Shown: positions 11,001 to 24,600 of the stretch, piece by piece
Position numbering within the stretch: position 1 is the stretch's first letter
Layout of the letters: each line of letters opens with the position of its first letter
NCBI GenBank assembly: GCA_037783545.1
Contig: JBBELK010000096.1
Coordinates: 2,480,001 to 2,544,000, forward strand
Source: Henricia sp. BOLD:AAB3569
Lineage: Eukaryota; Echinodermata; Asteroidea; Spinulosida; Echinasteridae
DNA: 64,000 nucleotides
Direction: 5' to 3'
Notes under the pieces: generated by a model
What the model saw: only the letters and a program-made list of their open reading frames with translations
Database searches by the model: none
What the model was told of the DNA's origin: nothing
Translations under genes and position numbers: made by a program

Positions 11001-14000
11001 TCCCTAAACTCTTAAATTTCTCGGCCATTTCCCGGCGAAAGTCTGTCAATTTTTCAGGACAAGTGCGGAATATAGACGTTTGGAGCATTCAAAATTTGAA
11101 GTTCGTCGGAAAATTTCTTGACTTGCAAATTTGCCGACGTTTTTGACCAAATTCCCGTCCCAAACAAGACTGAGCATGCGCACGAGTCAGGAGTACACGG
11201 ACAGCCACGGTCTGCAGAACAGGCAGGAAGCCCGAGCCCAGTTTTCCCTAAACTCTGAAATTTCTCGGCCATTTCCCGGCGAAAGTCTGTCAATTTTTAA
11301 GGAAAAGTGCGGAATATAGACTGTTTGGAGCATGCAAAATTTGAAGTTCGTCGAAACATTTCTTGACTTCCAAATTTGCCGTCGTTTGGACCACACTTTG
11401 ACCAAATTCCCGTCCCAAACAAGACTGGGCATGCGCACGGGTGATCAGGAGTACACGGACAGCCACGGTCAGCAGAGCAGGCAGGAAGCCCGAGGATAGT
11501 TTTCCCTAAACTCTGAAATTTCTCGGCCATTTCCCGGCGAAAGTCTGTCAATTTTTCAGGACAAGTGCGGAATATAGACTGTTTGGAGCATGCAAAATTT
11601 GAAGTTCGTCGGAAAATTTCTTGACTTGCAAATTTGCCGACGTTTTTGACCAAATTCCCGTCCCAAACAAGACTGAGCATGCGCACGAGTCAGGAGTACA
11701 CGGACAGCCACGGTCTGCAGAACAGGCAGGAAGCCCGAGCCCAGTTTTCCCTAAACTCTGAAATTTCTCGGCCATTTCCCGGCGAAAGTCTGTCAATTTT
11801 TAAGGAAAAGTGCGGAATATAGACTGTTTGGAGCATGCAAAATTTGAAGTTCGTCGAAACATTTCTTGACTTCCAAATTTGCCGTCGTTTGGACCACACT
11901 TTGACCAAATTCCCGTCCCAAACAAGACTGGGCATGCGCACGGGTGATCAGGAGTACACGGACAGCCACGGTCAGCAGAGCAGGCAGGAAGCCCGAGGAT
12001 AGTTTTCCCTAAACTCTGAAATTTCTCGGCCATTTCCCGGCGAAAGTCTGTCAATTTTTAAGGACAAGTGCGGAATATAGACTGTTTGGAGCATGCAACA
12101 TTTGAAGTTCGTCAAACAAATTATTGACTTGCAAATTTGCCGACGTTTGGAGCACACTTTGACCAAATTCCCGTCCCAAACAAGACTGAGCATGCGCACG
12201 AGTGATCAGGAGTACACGGACAGCCACGGTCTGCAGAACAGGCAGGAAGCCCGAGCCCAGTTTTTCCTAAACTCTTAAATTTCTCGGCCATTTCCCGGCG
12301 AAAGTCTGTCAATTTTTCAGGACAAGTGCGGAATATAGACTGTTTGGAGCATGCACAATTTGAAGTTCGTTGGAAAACTTCTTGACTTCCAAATTTGCCG
12401 ACGTTTGGACCACACTTTGACCAAATTCCCGTCCCAAACAAGACTGAGCATGCGCACGAGTGATCAGGAGTACACGGACAGCCACAGTCTGCAGAGCAGG
12501 CAGGAAGCCCGAGACCAGTTTTCCCTAAACTCTGAAATTTCTCGGCCATTTCCCGGCGAAAGTCTGTCAATTTTTCAGGGCAAGTGCGGAATATAGACTG
12601 TTTGGAGCATTCAAAATTTGAAGTTCGTCGGAAAATTTCTTGACTTGCAAATTTGCCGACGTTTTTGACCAAATTCCCGTCCCAAACAAGACTGAGCATG
12701 CGCACGAGTCAGGAGTACACGGACAGCCACGGTCTGCAGAACAGGCAGGAAGCCCGAGCCCAGTTTTCCCTAAACTCTGAAATTTCTCGGCCATTTCCCG
12801 GCGAAAGTCTGTCAATTTTTAAGGAAAAGTGCGGAATATAGACTGTTTGGAGCATGCAAAATTTGAAGTTCGTCGAAACATTTCTTGACTTCCAAATTTG
12901 CCGTCGTTTGGACCACACTTTGACCAAATTCCCGTCCCAAACAAGACTGGGCATGCGCACGGGTGATCAGGAGTACACGGACAGCCACGGTCAGCAGAGC
13001 AGGCAGGAAGCCCGAGGATAGTTTTCCCTAAACTCTGAAATTTCTCGGCCATTTCCCGGCGAAAGTCTGTCAATTTTTAAGGACAAGTGCGGAATATAGA
13101 CTGTTTGGAGCATGCAACATTTGAAGTTCGTCAAAAAAATTATTGACTTGCAAATTTGCCGACGTTTGGAGCACACTTTGACCAAATTCCCGTCCCAAAC
13201 AAGACTGAGCATGCGCACGAGTGATCAGGAGTACACGGACAGCCACGGTCTGCAGAACAGGCAGGAAGCCCGAGCCCAGTTTTTCCTAAACTCTTAAATT
13301 TCTCGGCCATTTCCCGGCGAAAGTCTGTCAATTTTTCAGGACAAGTGCGGAATATAGACTGTTTGGAGCATGCACAATTTGAAGTTCGTTGGAAAACTTC
13401 TTGACTTCCAAATTTGCCGACGTTTGGACCACACTTTGACCAAATTCCCGTCCCAAACAAGACTGAGCATGCGCACGAGTGATCAGGAGTACACGGACAG
13501 CCACAGTCTGCAGAGCAGGCAGGAAGCCCGAGACCAGTTTTCCCTAAACTCTGAAATTTCTCGGCCATTTCCCGGCGAAAGTCTGTCAATTTTTCAGGAC
13601 AAGTGCGGAATATAGACTGTTTGGAGCATTCAAAATTTGAAGTTCGTCGGAAAATTTCTTGACTTGCAAATTTGCCGACGTTTTTGACCAAATTCCCGTC
13701 CCAAACAAGACTGAGCATGCGCACGAGTCAGGAGTACACGGACAGCCACGGTCTGCAGAACAGGCAGGAAGCCCGAGGCCAGTTTTCCCTAAACTCTAAA
13801 ATTTCTCGGCCATTTCCCGGCGAAGGTCTGTCAATTTTTTCAGGACAAGTGCGGAATATAGACTGTTTGGAGCATTCAAAATTTGAAGTTCGTCCAAAAA
13901 AATTATTGACTTCCAAATTTGCCGACGTTTGGACCACACTTTGACCAAATTCCCGTCCCAAACAAGACTGAGCATGCGCACGAGTGATCAGGAGTACACG

Positions 14001-14649
14001 GACAGCCACGGTCAGCAGAGCAGGCAGGAAGCCCGAGGCCAGTTTTCCCTAAACTCTAAAATTTCTCGGCCATTTCCCGGCGAAGGTCTGTCAATTTTTT
14101 CAGGACAAGTGCGGAATATAGACTGTTTGGAGCATGCACAATTTGAAGTTCGTCGGAAAATTTCTTGACTTCCAAATTTGCCGACGTTTGGACCACACTT
14201 TGACCAAATTCCCGTCCTAAACAAGACTGAGCATGCGCACGAGTGATCAGGAGTACACGGACAGCCACGGTCAGCAGAGCGGGCAGAAAGCCCGAGGCTA
14301 GTTTTCCCTAAACTCTGACATTTCTTGGCCATTTCCCGGCGAAAGTCTGTCAATTTTTCAGGACAAGTGCGGAATATAGACTGTTTGGAGCATGCAAAAT
14401 TTGAAGTTCGTCGGAAAATTTCTTGACTTCCAAATTTGCCGACGTTTGGACCACACTTTGACCAAATTCCCGTCCCAAACAAGACTGAGCATGCGCACGA
14501 GTGATCAGGAGTACACGGACAGCCACGGTCTGCAGAGCAGGCAGGAAGCCCGAGCCCAGTTTTCCCTAAACTCTGAAATTTCTCGGCCATTTCCCGGCGA
14601 AAGTCTGTCAATTTTTCAAGACAAGTGCGGAATATAGACTGTTTGGAGC
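8005..14649 (+). repeat. HOR domain B (245-bp deletion monomer units)
   Basis: Monomers here often carry TTTTTAAGGAC, GAGGCTAG or GAGGATAG, and GCCGTCG. The organising marker is a monomer lacking GGACCACACT, so that CGACGTTT runs directly into TTGACC. That monomer starts at 10327, 11087, 11590, 12609 and 13628, giving spacings of 760, 503, 1019 and 1019 bp. The two 1019-bp units are 4-mers (245+258+258+258) and nearly identical. From about 13874 to 14649 the marker disappears and single extra Ts (CAATTTTTTCAGG) occur in two consecutive monomers. Confidence 0.88.
10327..10571 (+). repeat. 245-bp deletion-variant monomer (first copy)
   Basis: The monomer is a 255-bp form that has lost ten bases (GGACCACACT) between CGACGTTT and TTGACC. 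Further copies start at 11087, 11590, 12609 and 13628. The identical breakpoint in all copies points to one deletion that was then multiplied along with its neighbours. The length is not a multiple of three, so it shifts every reading frame through the array. Confidence 0.93.
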
Positions 14650-14904
14650 ATGCAAAATTTGAAGTTCGTCTGAAAATTTCTTGACTTCCAAATTTGCCGA
14701 CGTTTGGACCACACTTTGACTAAATTCCCGTCCCAAACAAGACTGAGCATGCGCACGAGTCAGGAGTACACGGACAGCCATGGTCTGCAGAACAGGCAGG
14801 AAGCCCGAGCCCAGTTTTCCCTAAACTCTGAAATTTATCGGCCATTTCCCGGCGAAAGTCTGTCAATTTTTCAGGACAAGTGCGGAATATAGACTGTTTG
14901 AAGC

Positions 14905-15131
14905 ATGCAAAATTTGAATTTCGTCGGAAAATTTCTTGACTTGCAAATTTGCCGACGTTTGGACCACACTTTGACCAAATTTCCGTCCCAAACAAGACTG
15001 AGCATGCGCACGAGTCAGGAGTACACGGACAGCCACGGTCTGCAGAGCAGGCAGGAAGCCCGTCCGAGCCCAGTTTTCCCGAAAGTCTGTCAATTATTCG
15101 GGACAAGTGCGGAATATAGACTGTTTGGAGC
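14905..15131 (+). repeat. 227-bp monomer, lineage 1 (TCAATTATTCGGG)
   Basis: Compared with a 255-bp monomer it gains four bases (GCCCGTCCGAGCCC for GCCCGAGCCC) and loses 32 bases between TTTTCCC and GAAAGTCTGTC. Other copies of this lineage start at 15642, 16637, 18655 and 20167. All share the TCAATTATTCGGGAC ending. The shared compound breakpoint indicates a single origin. Confidence 0.93.
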
Positions 15132-18100
15132 ATGCAAAATTTGAAGTTCGTCGAAAAATTTCTTGACTTGCAAATTTGCCGACGTTTGGAGCACACTTTG
15201 ACCAAATTCCCGTCCCAAACAAGACTGGGCATGCGCACGAGTCAGGAGTACACGGACAGCCACGGTCTGCAGAACAGGCAGGAAGCCCGAGGCCAGTTTT
15301 CCCTAAACTCTGAAATTTCTCGGCCATTTCCCGGCGAAAGTCTGTCAATTTTTCAGGACAAGTGCGGAATATAGACTGTTTGGAGCATGCAAAATTTGAA
15401 GTTCGTCTGAAAATTTCTTGACTTCCAAATTTGCCGACGTTTGGACCACACTTTGACTAAATTCCCGTCCCAAACAAGACTAAGCATGCGCACGAGTCAG
15501 GAGTACACGGACAGCCATGGTCTGCAGAACAGGCAGGAAGCCCGAGCCCAGTTTTCCCTAAACTCTGAAATTTATCGGCCATTTCCCGGCGAAAGTCTGT
15601 CAATTTTTCAGGACAAGTGCGGAATATAGACTGTTTGAAGCATGCAAAATTTGAATTTCGTCGGAAAATTTCTTGACTTGCAAATTTGCCGACGTTTGGA
15701 CCACACTTTGACCAAATTTCCGTCCCAAACAAGACTGAGCATGCGCACGAGTCAGGAGTACACGGACAGCCACGGTCTGCAGAGCAGGCAGGAAGCCCGT
15801 CCGAGCCCAGTTTTCCCGAAAGTCTGTCAATTATTCGGGACAAGTGCGGAATATAGACTGTTTGGAGCATGCAAAATTTGAAGTTCGTCGAAAAATTTCT
15901 TGACTTCCAAATTTGCCGACGTTTGGACCACACTTTGACCAAATTCCCGTCCCAAACAAGACTGAGCATGCGCACGAGTCAGGAGTACACGGACAGCCAC
16001 GGTTTGCAGAGCAGGCAGGAAGCCCGAGCCCAGTTTTCCCTAAACTCTGAAATTTCTCGGCCATTTCCCGGCGAAAGTCTGTCAATTTTTGAGGACAAGT
16101 GCGGAATATAGAGTGTTTGGAGCATGCAAAATTTGAAGTTCGTCGGAAAATTTCTTAACTTGCAAATTTGCCGACGTTTGGACCACACTTTGACCAAATT
16201 CCCGTCCCAAACAAGACTGAGCATGCGCACGAGTGATCAGGAGTACACGGACAGCCACGGTCTGCAGAGCAGGCAGGAAGCCCGAGCCCAGTTTTCCCTA
16301 AACTCTGAAATTTCTCGGCCATTTCCCGGCGAAAGTCTGTCAATTTTTCAGGACAAGTGCGGAATATAGACTGTTTGGAGCATGCAAAATTTGAAGTTCG
16401 TCTGAAAATTTCTTGACTTCCAAATTTGCCGACGTTTGGACCACACTTTGACTAAATTCCCGTCCCAAACAAGACTGAGCATGCGCACGAGTCAGGAGTA
16501 CACGGACAGCCATGGTCTGCAGAACAGGCAGGAAGCCCGAGCCCAGTTTTCCCTAAACTCTGAAATTTATCGGCCATTTCCCGGCGAAAGTCTGTCAATT
16601 TTTCAGGACAAGTGCGGAATATAGACTGTTTGAAGCATGCAAAATTTGAATTTCGTCGGAAAATTTCTTGACTTGCAAATTTGCCGACGTTTGGACCACA
16701 CTTTGACCAAATTTCCGTCCCAAACAAGACTGAGCATGCGCACGAGTCAGGAGTACACGGACAGCCACGGTCTGCAGAGCAGGCAGGAAGCCCGTCCGAG
16801 CCCAGTTTTCCCGAAAGTCTGTCAATTATTCGGGACAAGTGCGGAATATAGACTGTTTGGAGCATGCAAAATTTGAAGTTCGTCGAAAAATTTCTTGACT
16901 TGCAAATTTGCCGACGTTTGGAGCACACTTTGACCAAATTCCCGTCCCAAACAAGACTGGGCATGCGCACGAGTCAGGAGTACACGGACAGCCACGGTCT
17001 GCAGAACAGGCAGGAAGCCCGAGGCCAGTTTTCCCTAAACTCTGAAATTTCTCGGCCATTTCCCGGCGAAAGTCTGTCAATTTTTCAGGACAAGTGCGGA
17101 ATATAGACTGTTTGGAGCATGCAAAATTTGAAGTTCGTCGGAAAATTTCTTGACTTCCAAATTTGCCGACGTTTGGACCACACTTTGACCGAATTCCCGT
17201 CCCAAACAAGACTGAGCATGCGCACGAGTAATCAGGAGTACACGGACAGCCACGGTCTGCAGAGCAGGCAGGAAGCCCGAGCCCAGTTTTCCCTAAACTC
17301 TGAAATTTCTCGGCCATTTCCCGGCGAAAGTCTGTCAATTTTTCAGGACAAGTGCGGAATATAGACTGTTTGGAGCATGCAAAATTTGAAGTTCGTCGGA
17401 AAATTTCTTGACTTCCAAATTTGCCGACGTTTGGACCACACTTTGACCAAATTCCCGTCCCAAACAAGACTGAGCATGCGCACGAGTCAGGAGTACACGG
17501 ACAGCCACGGTTTGCAGAGCAGGCAGGAAGCCCGAGCCCAGTTTTCCCTAAACTCTGAAATTTCTCGGCCATTTCCCGGCGAAAGTCTGTCAATTTTTGA
17601 GGACAAGTGCGGAATATAGAGTGTTTGGAGCATGCAAAATTTGAAGTTCGTCGGAAAATTTCTTAACTTGCAAATTTGCCGACGTTTGGACCACACTTTG
17701 ACCAAATTCCCGTCCCAAACAAGACTGAGCATGCGCACGAGTCAGGAGTACACGGACAGCCACGGTCTGCAGAGCAGGCAGGAAGCCCGAGCCCAGTTTT
17801 CCCTAAACTCTGAAATTTCTCTGCCATTTCCCTGCGAAAGTCTGTCCATTTTTCAGGACAAGTGCGGAATATAGACTGTTTGGAGCATGCAAAATTTGAA
17901 GTTCGTCGGAAAATTTCTTGACTTGCAAATTTGCCGACGTTTGGACCACACTTTGACCAAATTCCCGTCCCCAAAAAGACTGAGCATGCGCACGAGTCAG
18001 GAGTACACGGACAGCCACGGTCTGCAGAGCAGGCAGGAAGCCCGAGCCCAGTTTTCCCTAAACTCTGAAATTTCTCTGCCATTTCCCTGCGAAAGTCTGT

Positions 18101-19987
18101 CAATTTTTCAGGACAAGTGCGGAATATAGACTGTTTGGAGCATGCACAATTTGAAGTTCGTCGGAAAATTTCTTGACTTCCAAATTTGCCCACGTTTGGA
18201 CCACACTTTGACCAAATTCCCGTCCCAAACAAGACTGAGCATGCGCACGAGTGATCAGGAGTACACGGACAGCCACGGTCAGCAGAGCGGGCAGGAAGCC
18301 CGAGGCCAGTTTTCCCTAAACTCTGAAATTTCTCGGCCATTTCCCGGCGAAAGTCTGTCAATTTTTCAGGACAAGTGCGGAATATAGACTGTTTGGAGCA
18401 TGCAAAATTTGAAGTTCGTCTGAAAATTTCTTGACTTCCAAATTTGCCGACGTTTGGACCACACTTTGACTAAATTCCCGTCCCAAACAAGACTGAGCAT
18501 GCGCACGAGTCAGGAGTACACGGACAGCCATGGTCTGCAGAACAGGCAGGAAGCCCGAGCCCAGTTTTCCCTAAACTCTGAAATTTATCGGCCATTTCCC
18601 GGCGAAAGTCTGTCAATTTTTCAGGACAAGTGCGGAATATAGACTGTTTGAAGCATGCAAAATTTGAATTTCGTCGGAAAATTTCTTGACTTGCAAATTT
18701 GCCGACGTTTGGACCACACTTTGACCAAATTTCCGTCCCAAACAAGACTGAGCATGCGCACGAGTCAGGAGTACACGGACAGCCACGGTCTGCAGAGCAG
18801 GCAGGAAGCCCGTCCGAGCCCAGTTTTCCCGAAAGTCTGTCAATTATTCGGGACAAGTGCGGAATATAGACTGTTTGGAGCATGCAAAATTTGAAGTTCG
18901 TCGAAAAATTTCTTGACTTGCAAATTTGCCGACGTTTGGAGCACACTTTGACCAAATTCCCGTCCCAAACAAGACTGGGCATGCGCACGAGTCAGGAGTA
19001 CACGGACAGCCACGGTCTGCAGAACAGGCAGGAAGCCCGAGGCCAGTTTTCCCTAAACTCTGAAATTTCTCGGCCATTTCCCGGCGAAAGTCTGTCAATT
19101 TTTCAGGACAAGTGCGGAATATAGACTGTTTGGAGCATGCAAAATTTGAAGTTCGTCGGAAAATTTCTTGACTTCCAAATTTGCCGACGTTTGGACCACA
19201 CTTTGACCGAATTCCCGTCCCAAACAAGACTGAGCATGCGCACGAGTAATCAGGAGTACACGGACAGCCACGGTCTGCAGAGCAGGCAGGAAGCCCGAGC
19301 CCAGTTTTCCCTAAACTCTGAAATTTCTCGGCCATTTCCCGGCGAAAGTCTGTCAATTTTTCAGGACAAGTGCGGAATATAGACTGTTTGGAGCATGCAA
19401 AATTTGAAGTTCGTCGGAAAATTTCTTGACTTCCAAATTTGCCGACGTTTGGACCACACTTTGACCAAATTCCCGTCCCAAACAAGACTGAGCATGCGCA
19501 CGAGTCAGGAGTACACGGACAGCCACGGTTTGCAGAGCAGGCAGGAAGCCCGAGCCCAGTTTTCCCTAAACTCTGAAATTTCTCGGCCATTTCCCGGCGA
19601 AAGTCTGTCAATTTTTGAGGACAAGTGCGGAATATAGAGTGTTTGGAGCATGCAAAATTTGAAGTTCGTCGGAAAATTTCTTAACTTGCAAATTTGCCGA
19701 CGTTTGGACCACACTTTGACCAAATTCCCGTCCCAAACAAGACTGAGCATGCGCACGAGTGATCAGGAGTACACGGACAGCCACGGTCTGCAGAGCAGGC
19801 AGGAAGCCCGAGCCCAGTTTTCCCTAAACTCTGAAATTTCTCGGCCATTTCCCGGCGAAAGTCTGTCAATTTTTCAGGACAAGTGCGGAATATAGACTGT
19901 TTGGAGCATGCAAAATTTGAAGTTCGTCTGAAAATTTCTTGACTTCCAAATTTGCCGACGTTTGGACCACACTTTGACTAAATTCCC

Positions 19988-20002
19988 GTCCCAAACAAAC
20001 AA
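19988..20002 (+). repeat. 4-bp tandem duplication in one monomer
   Basis: CCCAAACAAGACTG, constant in the other units of domain C, reads CCCAAACAAACAAGACTG here. It is a simple duplication of a CAAA/AAAC step. It makes this monomer (19908-20166) 259 bp and shifts the frame. It is private to this copy. Confidence 0.85.
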
Positions 20003-21669
20003 GACTGAGCATGCGCACGAGTCAGGAGTACACGGACAGCCATGGTCTGCAGAACAGGCAGGAAGCCCGAGCCCAGTTTTCCCTAAACTCTGAAATTTAT
20101 CGGCCATTTCCCGGCGAAAGTCTGTCAATTTTTCAGGACAAGTGCGGAATATAGACTGTTTGAAGCATGCAAAATTTGAATTTCGTCGGAAAATTTCTTG
20201 ACTTGCAAATTTGCCGACGTTTGGACCACACTTTGACCAAATTTCCGTCCCAAACAAGACTGAGCATGCGCACGAGTCAGGAGTACACGGACAGCCACGG
20301 TCTGCAGAGCAGGCAGGAAGCCCGTCCGAGCCCAGTTTTCCCGAAAGTCTGTCAATTATTCGGGACAAGTGCGGAATATAGACTGTTTGGAGCATGCAAA
20401 ATTTGAAGTTCGTCGAAAAATTTCTTGACTTGCAAATTTGCCGACGTTTGGAGCACACTTTGACCAAATTCCCGTCCCAAACAAGACTGGGCATGCGCAC
20501 GAGTCAGGAGTACACGGACAGCCACGGTCTGCAGAACAGGCAGGAAGCCCGAGGCCAGTTTTCCCTAAACTCTGAAATTTCTCGGCCATTTCCCGGCGAA
20601 AGTCTGTCAATTTTTCAGGACAAGTGCGGAATATAGACTGTTTGGAGCATGCAAAATTTGAAGTTCGTCGGAAAATTTCTTGACTTCCAAATTTGCCGAC
20701 GTTTGGACCACACTTTGACCGAATTCCCGTCCCAAACAAGACTGAGCATGCGCACGATTAATCAGGAGTACACGGACAGCCACGGTCTGCAGAGCAGGCA
20801 GGAAGCCCGAGCCCAGTTTTCCCTAAACTCTGAAATTTCTCGGCCATTTCCCGGCGAAAGTCTGTCAATTTTTCAGGACAAGTGCGGAATATAGACTGTT
20901 TGGAGCATGCAAAATTTGAAGTTCGTCGGAAAATTTCTTGACTTCCAAATTTGCCGACGTTTGGACCACACTTTGACCAAATTCCCGTCCCAAACAAGAC
21001 TGAGCATGCGCACGAGTCAGGAGTACACGGACAGCCACGGTTTGCAGAGCAGGCAGGAAGCCCGAGCCCAGTTTTCCTAAACTCTGAAATTTCTCGGCCA
21101 TTTCCCGGCGAAAGTCTGTCAATTTTTGAGGACAAGTGCGGAATATAGAGTGTTTGGAGCATGCAAAATTTGAAGTTCGTCGGAAAATTTCTTAACTTGC
21201 AAATTTGCCGACGTTTGGACCACACTTTGACCAAATTCCCGTCCCAAACAAGACTGAGCATGCGCACGAGTCAGGAGTACACGGACAGCCACGGTCTGCA
21301 GAGCAGGCAGGAAGCCCGAGCCCAGTTTTCCCTAAACTCTGAAATTTCTCTGCCATTTCCCTGCGAAAGTCTGTCCATTTTTCAGGACAAGTGCGGAATA
21401 TAGACTGTTTGGAGCATGCAAAATTTGAAGTTCGTCGGAAAATTTCTTGACTTGCAAATTTGCCGACGTTTGGACCACACTTTGACCAAATTCCCGTCCC
21501 CAAAAAGACTGAGCATGCGCACGAGTCAGGAGTACACGGACAGCCACGGTCTGCAGAGCAGGCAGGAAGCCGAGCCCAGTTTTCCCTAAACTCTGAAATT
21601 TCTCTGCCATTTCCCTGCGAAAGTCTGTCAATTTTTCAGGACAAGTGCGGAATATAGACTGTTTGGAGC

Positions 21670-24600
21670 ATGCACAATTTGAAGTTCGTCGGAAAATTTC
21701 TTGACTTCCAAATTTGCCCACGTTTGGACCACACTTTGACCAAATTCCCGTCCCAAACAAGACTGAGCATGCGCACGAGTGATCAGGAGTACACGGACAG
21801 CACGGTCAGCAGAGCGGGCAGGAAGCCCGAGGCTAGTTTTCCCTAAACTCTGACATTTCTTGGCCATTTCCCGGCGAAAGTCTGTCAATTTTTCAGGACA
21901 AGTGCGGAATATAGACTGTTTGGAGCATGCAAAATTTGAAGTTCGTCGGAAAATTTCTTGACTTCCAAATTTGCCGACGTTTGGACCACACTTTGACCAA
22001 ATTCCCGTCCCAAACAAGACTGAGCATGCGCACGAGTGATCAGGAGTACACGGACAGCCACGGTCTGCAGAGCAGGCAGGAAGCCCGAGCCCAGTTTTCC
22101 CTAAACTCTGAAATTTCTCGGCCATTTCCCGGCGAAAGTCTGTCAATTGTTCAGGACAAGTGCGGAATATAGACTGTTTGGAGCATGCAAAATTTGAAGT
22201 TCGTCGGAAAATTTCTTGACTTCCAAATTTGCCGACGTTTGGACCACACTTTGACCAAATTCCCGTCCCAAACAAGACTGAGCATGCGCACGAGTGATCA
22301 GGAGTACACGGACAGCCACGGTCTGCAGAGCAGGCAGGAAGCCGAGCCCAGTTTTCCCTAAACTCTGAAATTTCTCGGCCATTTCCCGGCGAAAGTCTGT
22401 CAATTGTTCAGGACAAGTGCGGAATATAGACTGTTTGGAGCATGCAAAATTTGAAGTTCGTCGGAAAATTTCTTGACTTCCAAATTTGCCGACGTTTGGA
22501 CCACACTTTGACCAAATTCCCGTCCCAAACAAGACTGAGCATGCGCACGAGTCAGGAGTACACGGACAGCCACGGTCTGCAGAACAGGCAGGAAGCCCGA
22601 GCCCAGTTTTCCCTAAACTCTGAAATTTATCGGCCATTTCCCGGCGAAAGTCTGTCAATTTTCAGGACAAGTGCGGAATATAGACTGTTTGGAGCATGCA
22701 AAATTTGAATTTCGTCGGAAAATTTCTTGACTTGCAAATTTGCCGACGTTTGGACCACACTTTGACCAAATTCCCGTCCCAAACAAGACTGAGCATGCGC
22801 ACGAGTCAGGAGTACACGGACAGCCACGGTCTGCAGAGCAGGCAGGAAGCCCGAGCCCAGTTTTCCCTAAACTCTGAAATTTATCGGCCATTTCCCGGCG
22901 AAAGTCTGTCAATTGTTCAGGACAAGTGCGGAATATAGACTGTTTGGAGCATGCAAAATGTGAAGTTCGTCGGAAAATTTCTTGACTTCCAAATTTGCCG
23001 ACGTTTGGACCACACTTTGACCAAATTCCCGTCCCAAACAAGACTGAGCATGCGCACGAGTCAGGAGTACACGGACAGCCACGGTCTGCAGAACAGGCAG
23101 GAAGCCCGAGCCCAGTTTTCCCTAAACTCTGAAATTTATCGGCCATTTCCCGGCGAAAGTCTGTCAATTTTCAGGACAAGTGCGGAATATAGACTGTTTG
23201 GAGCATGCACAATTTGAAGTTAGTCGGAAAAATTCTTGACTTGCAAATTTGCCGACGTTTGGAGCACACTTTGACCAAATTCCCGTCCCAAACAAGACTG
23301 AGCATGCGCACGATTTAGGAGTACACGGACAGCCACGATCTGCAGAGCAGGCAGGAAGCCCGAGCCCAGTTTTCCCTAAATTCTTAAATTTCTTGGCCAT
23401 TTCCCGGCGAAAGTCTGTCAATTTTTCAGGACAAGTGCGGAATATAGACTGTTTGAAGCATGCAAAATTTGAATTTCGTCGGAAAATTTCTTGACTTGCA
23501 AATTTGCCGACGTTTGGACCACACTTTGACCAAATTCCCGTCCCAAACAAGACTGAGCATGCGCACGAGTCAGGAGTACACGGACAGCCACGGTCTGCAG
23601 AGCAGGCAGGAAGCCCGAGCCCAGTTTTCCCTAAACTCTGAAATTTATCGGCCATTTCCCGGCGAAAGACTGTCAATTTTTCAGGACAAGTGCGGAATAT
23701 AGACTGTTTGGAGCATGCAAAATTTGAAGTTCGTCGGAAAATTTCTTGACTTCCAAATTTGCCGACGTTTGGACCACACTTTGACCAAATTCCGTCCCAA
23801 ACAAAACTGAGCATGCGCACGAGTCAGGAGTACACGGACAGCCACGGTCTGCAGAGCAGGCAGGAAGCCCGAGCCCGGTTTTCCCTAAACTCTGAAATTT
23901 CTCGGCCATTTCCCGGCGAAAGTCTGTCCATTTTTCAGGACAAGTGCGGAATATAGACTGTTTGGAGCATGCACAATTTGAAGTTCGTCGGAAATTTATT
24001 GACTTCCAAATTTGCCGACGTTTGGACCACACTTTGACCAAATTCCCGTCCCAAACAAGACTGAGCATGCGCACGAGTGATCAGGAGTACACGGACAGCC
24101 ACGGTCAGCAGAGCGGGCAGGAAGCCGAGGCTAGTTTTCCCTAAACTCTGACATTTCTTGGCCATTTCCCGGCGAAAGTCTGTCAATTTTTCAGGACAAG
24201 TGCGGAATATAGACTGTTTGGAGCATGCAAAATTTGAAGTTCGTCGGAAAATTTCTTGACTTCCAAATTTGCCGACGTTTGGACCACACTTTGACCAAAT
24301 TCCCCGTCCCAAACAAGACTGAGCATGCGCACGAGTGATCAGGAGTACACGGACAGCCACGGTCTGCAGAGCAGGCAGGAAGCCCGAGCCCAGTTTTCCC
24401 TAAACTCTGAAATTTCTCGGCCATTTCCCGGCGAAAGTCTGTCAATTGTTCAGGACAAGTGCGGAATATAGACTGTTTGGAGCATGCAAAATTTGAAGTT
24501 CGTCGGAAAATTTCTTGACTTCCAAATTTGCCGACGTTTGGACCACACTTTGACCAAATTCCCGTCCCAAACAAGACTGAGCATGCGCACGAGTCAGGAG

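Larger units (their letters stand above)
14650..21669 (+). repeat. HOR domain C (unit marked by TCTGAAAATTT and a 227-bp monomer)
   Basis: Each unit starts with a monomer carrying TTCGTCTGAAAATTT (starts at 14650, 15387, 16382, 18400, 19908), followed by a 227-bp monomer. Spacings are 737 bp (3-mer), 995 bp (4-mer), 2018 bp (8-mer) and 1508 bp (6-mer). A last unit of 8-mer type runs from 19908 to about 21926. Longer units repeat the same private variants: AAACGGTTTGCAG-like GGTTTGCAG, CTTAACTTGC, CCCCAAAAAGACTG (17970 and 21492 areas) and CTCTGCCATTTCCCTGCG. Units differ by whole-monomer gains and losses, as expected from unequal crossover. Confidence 0.9.
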
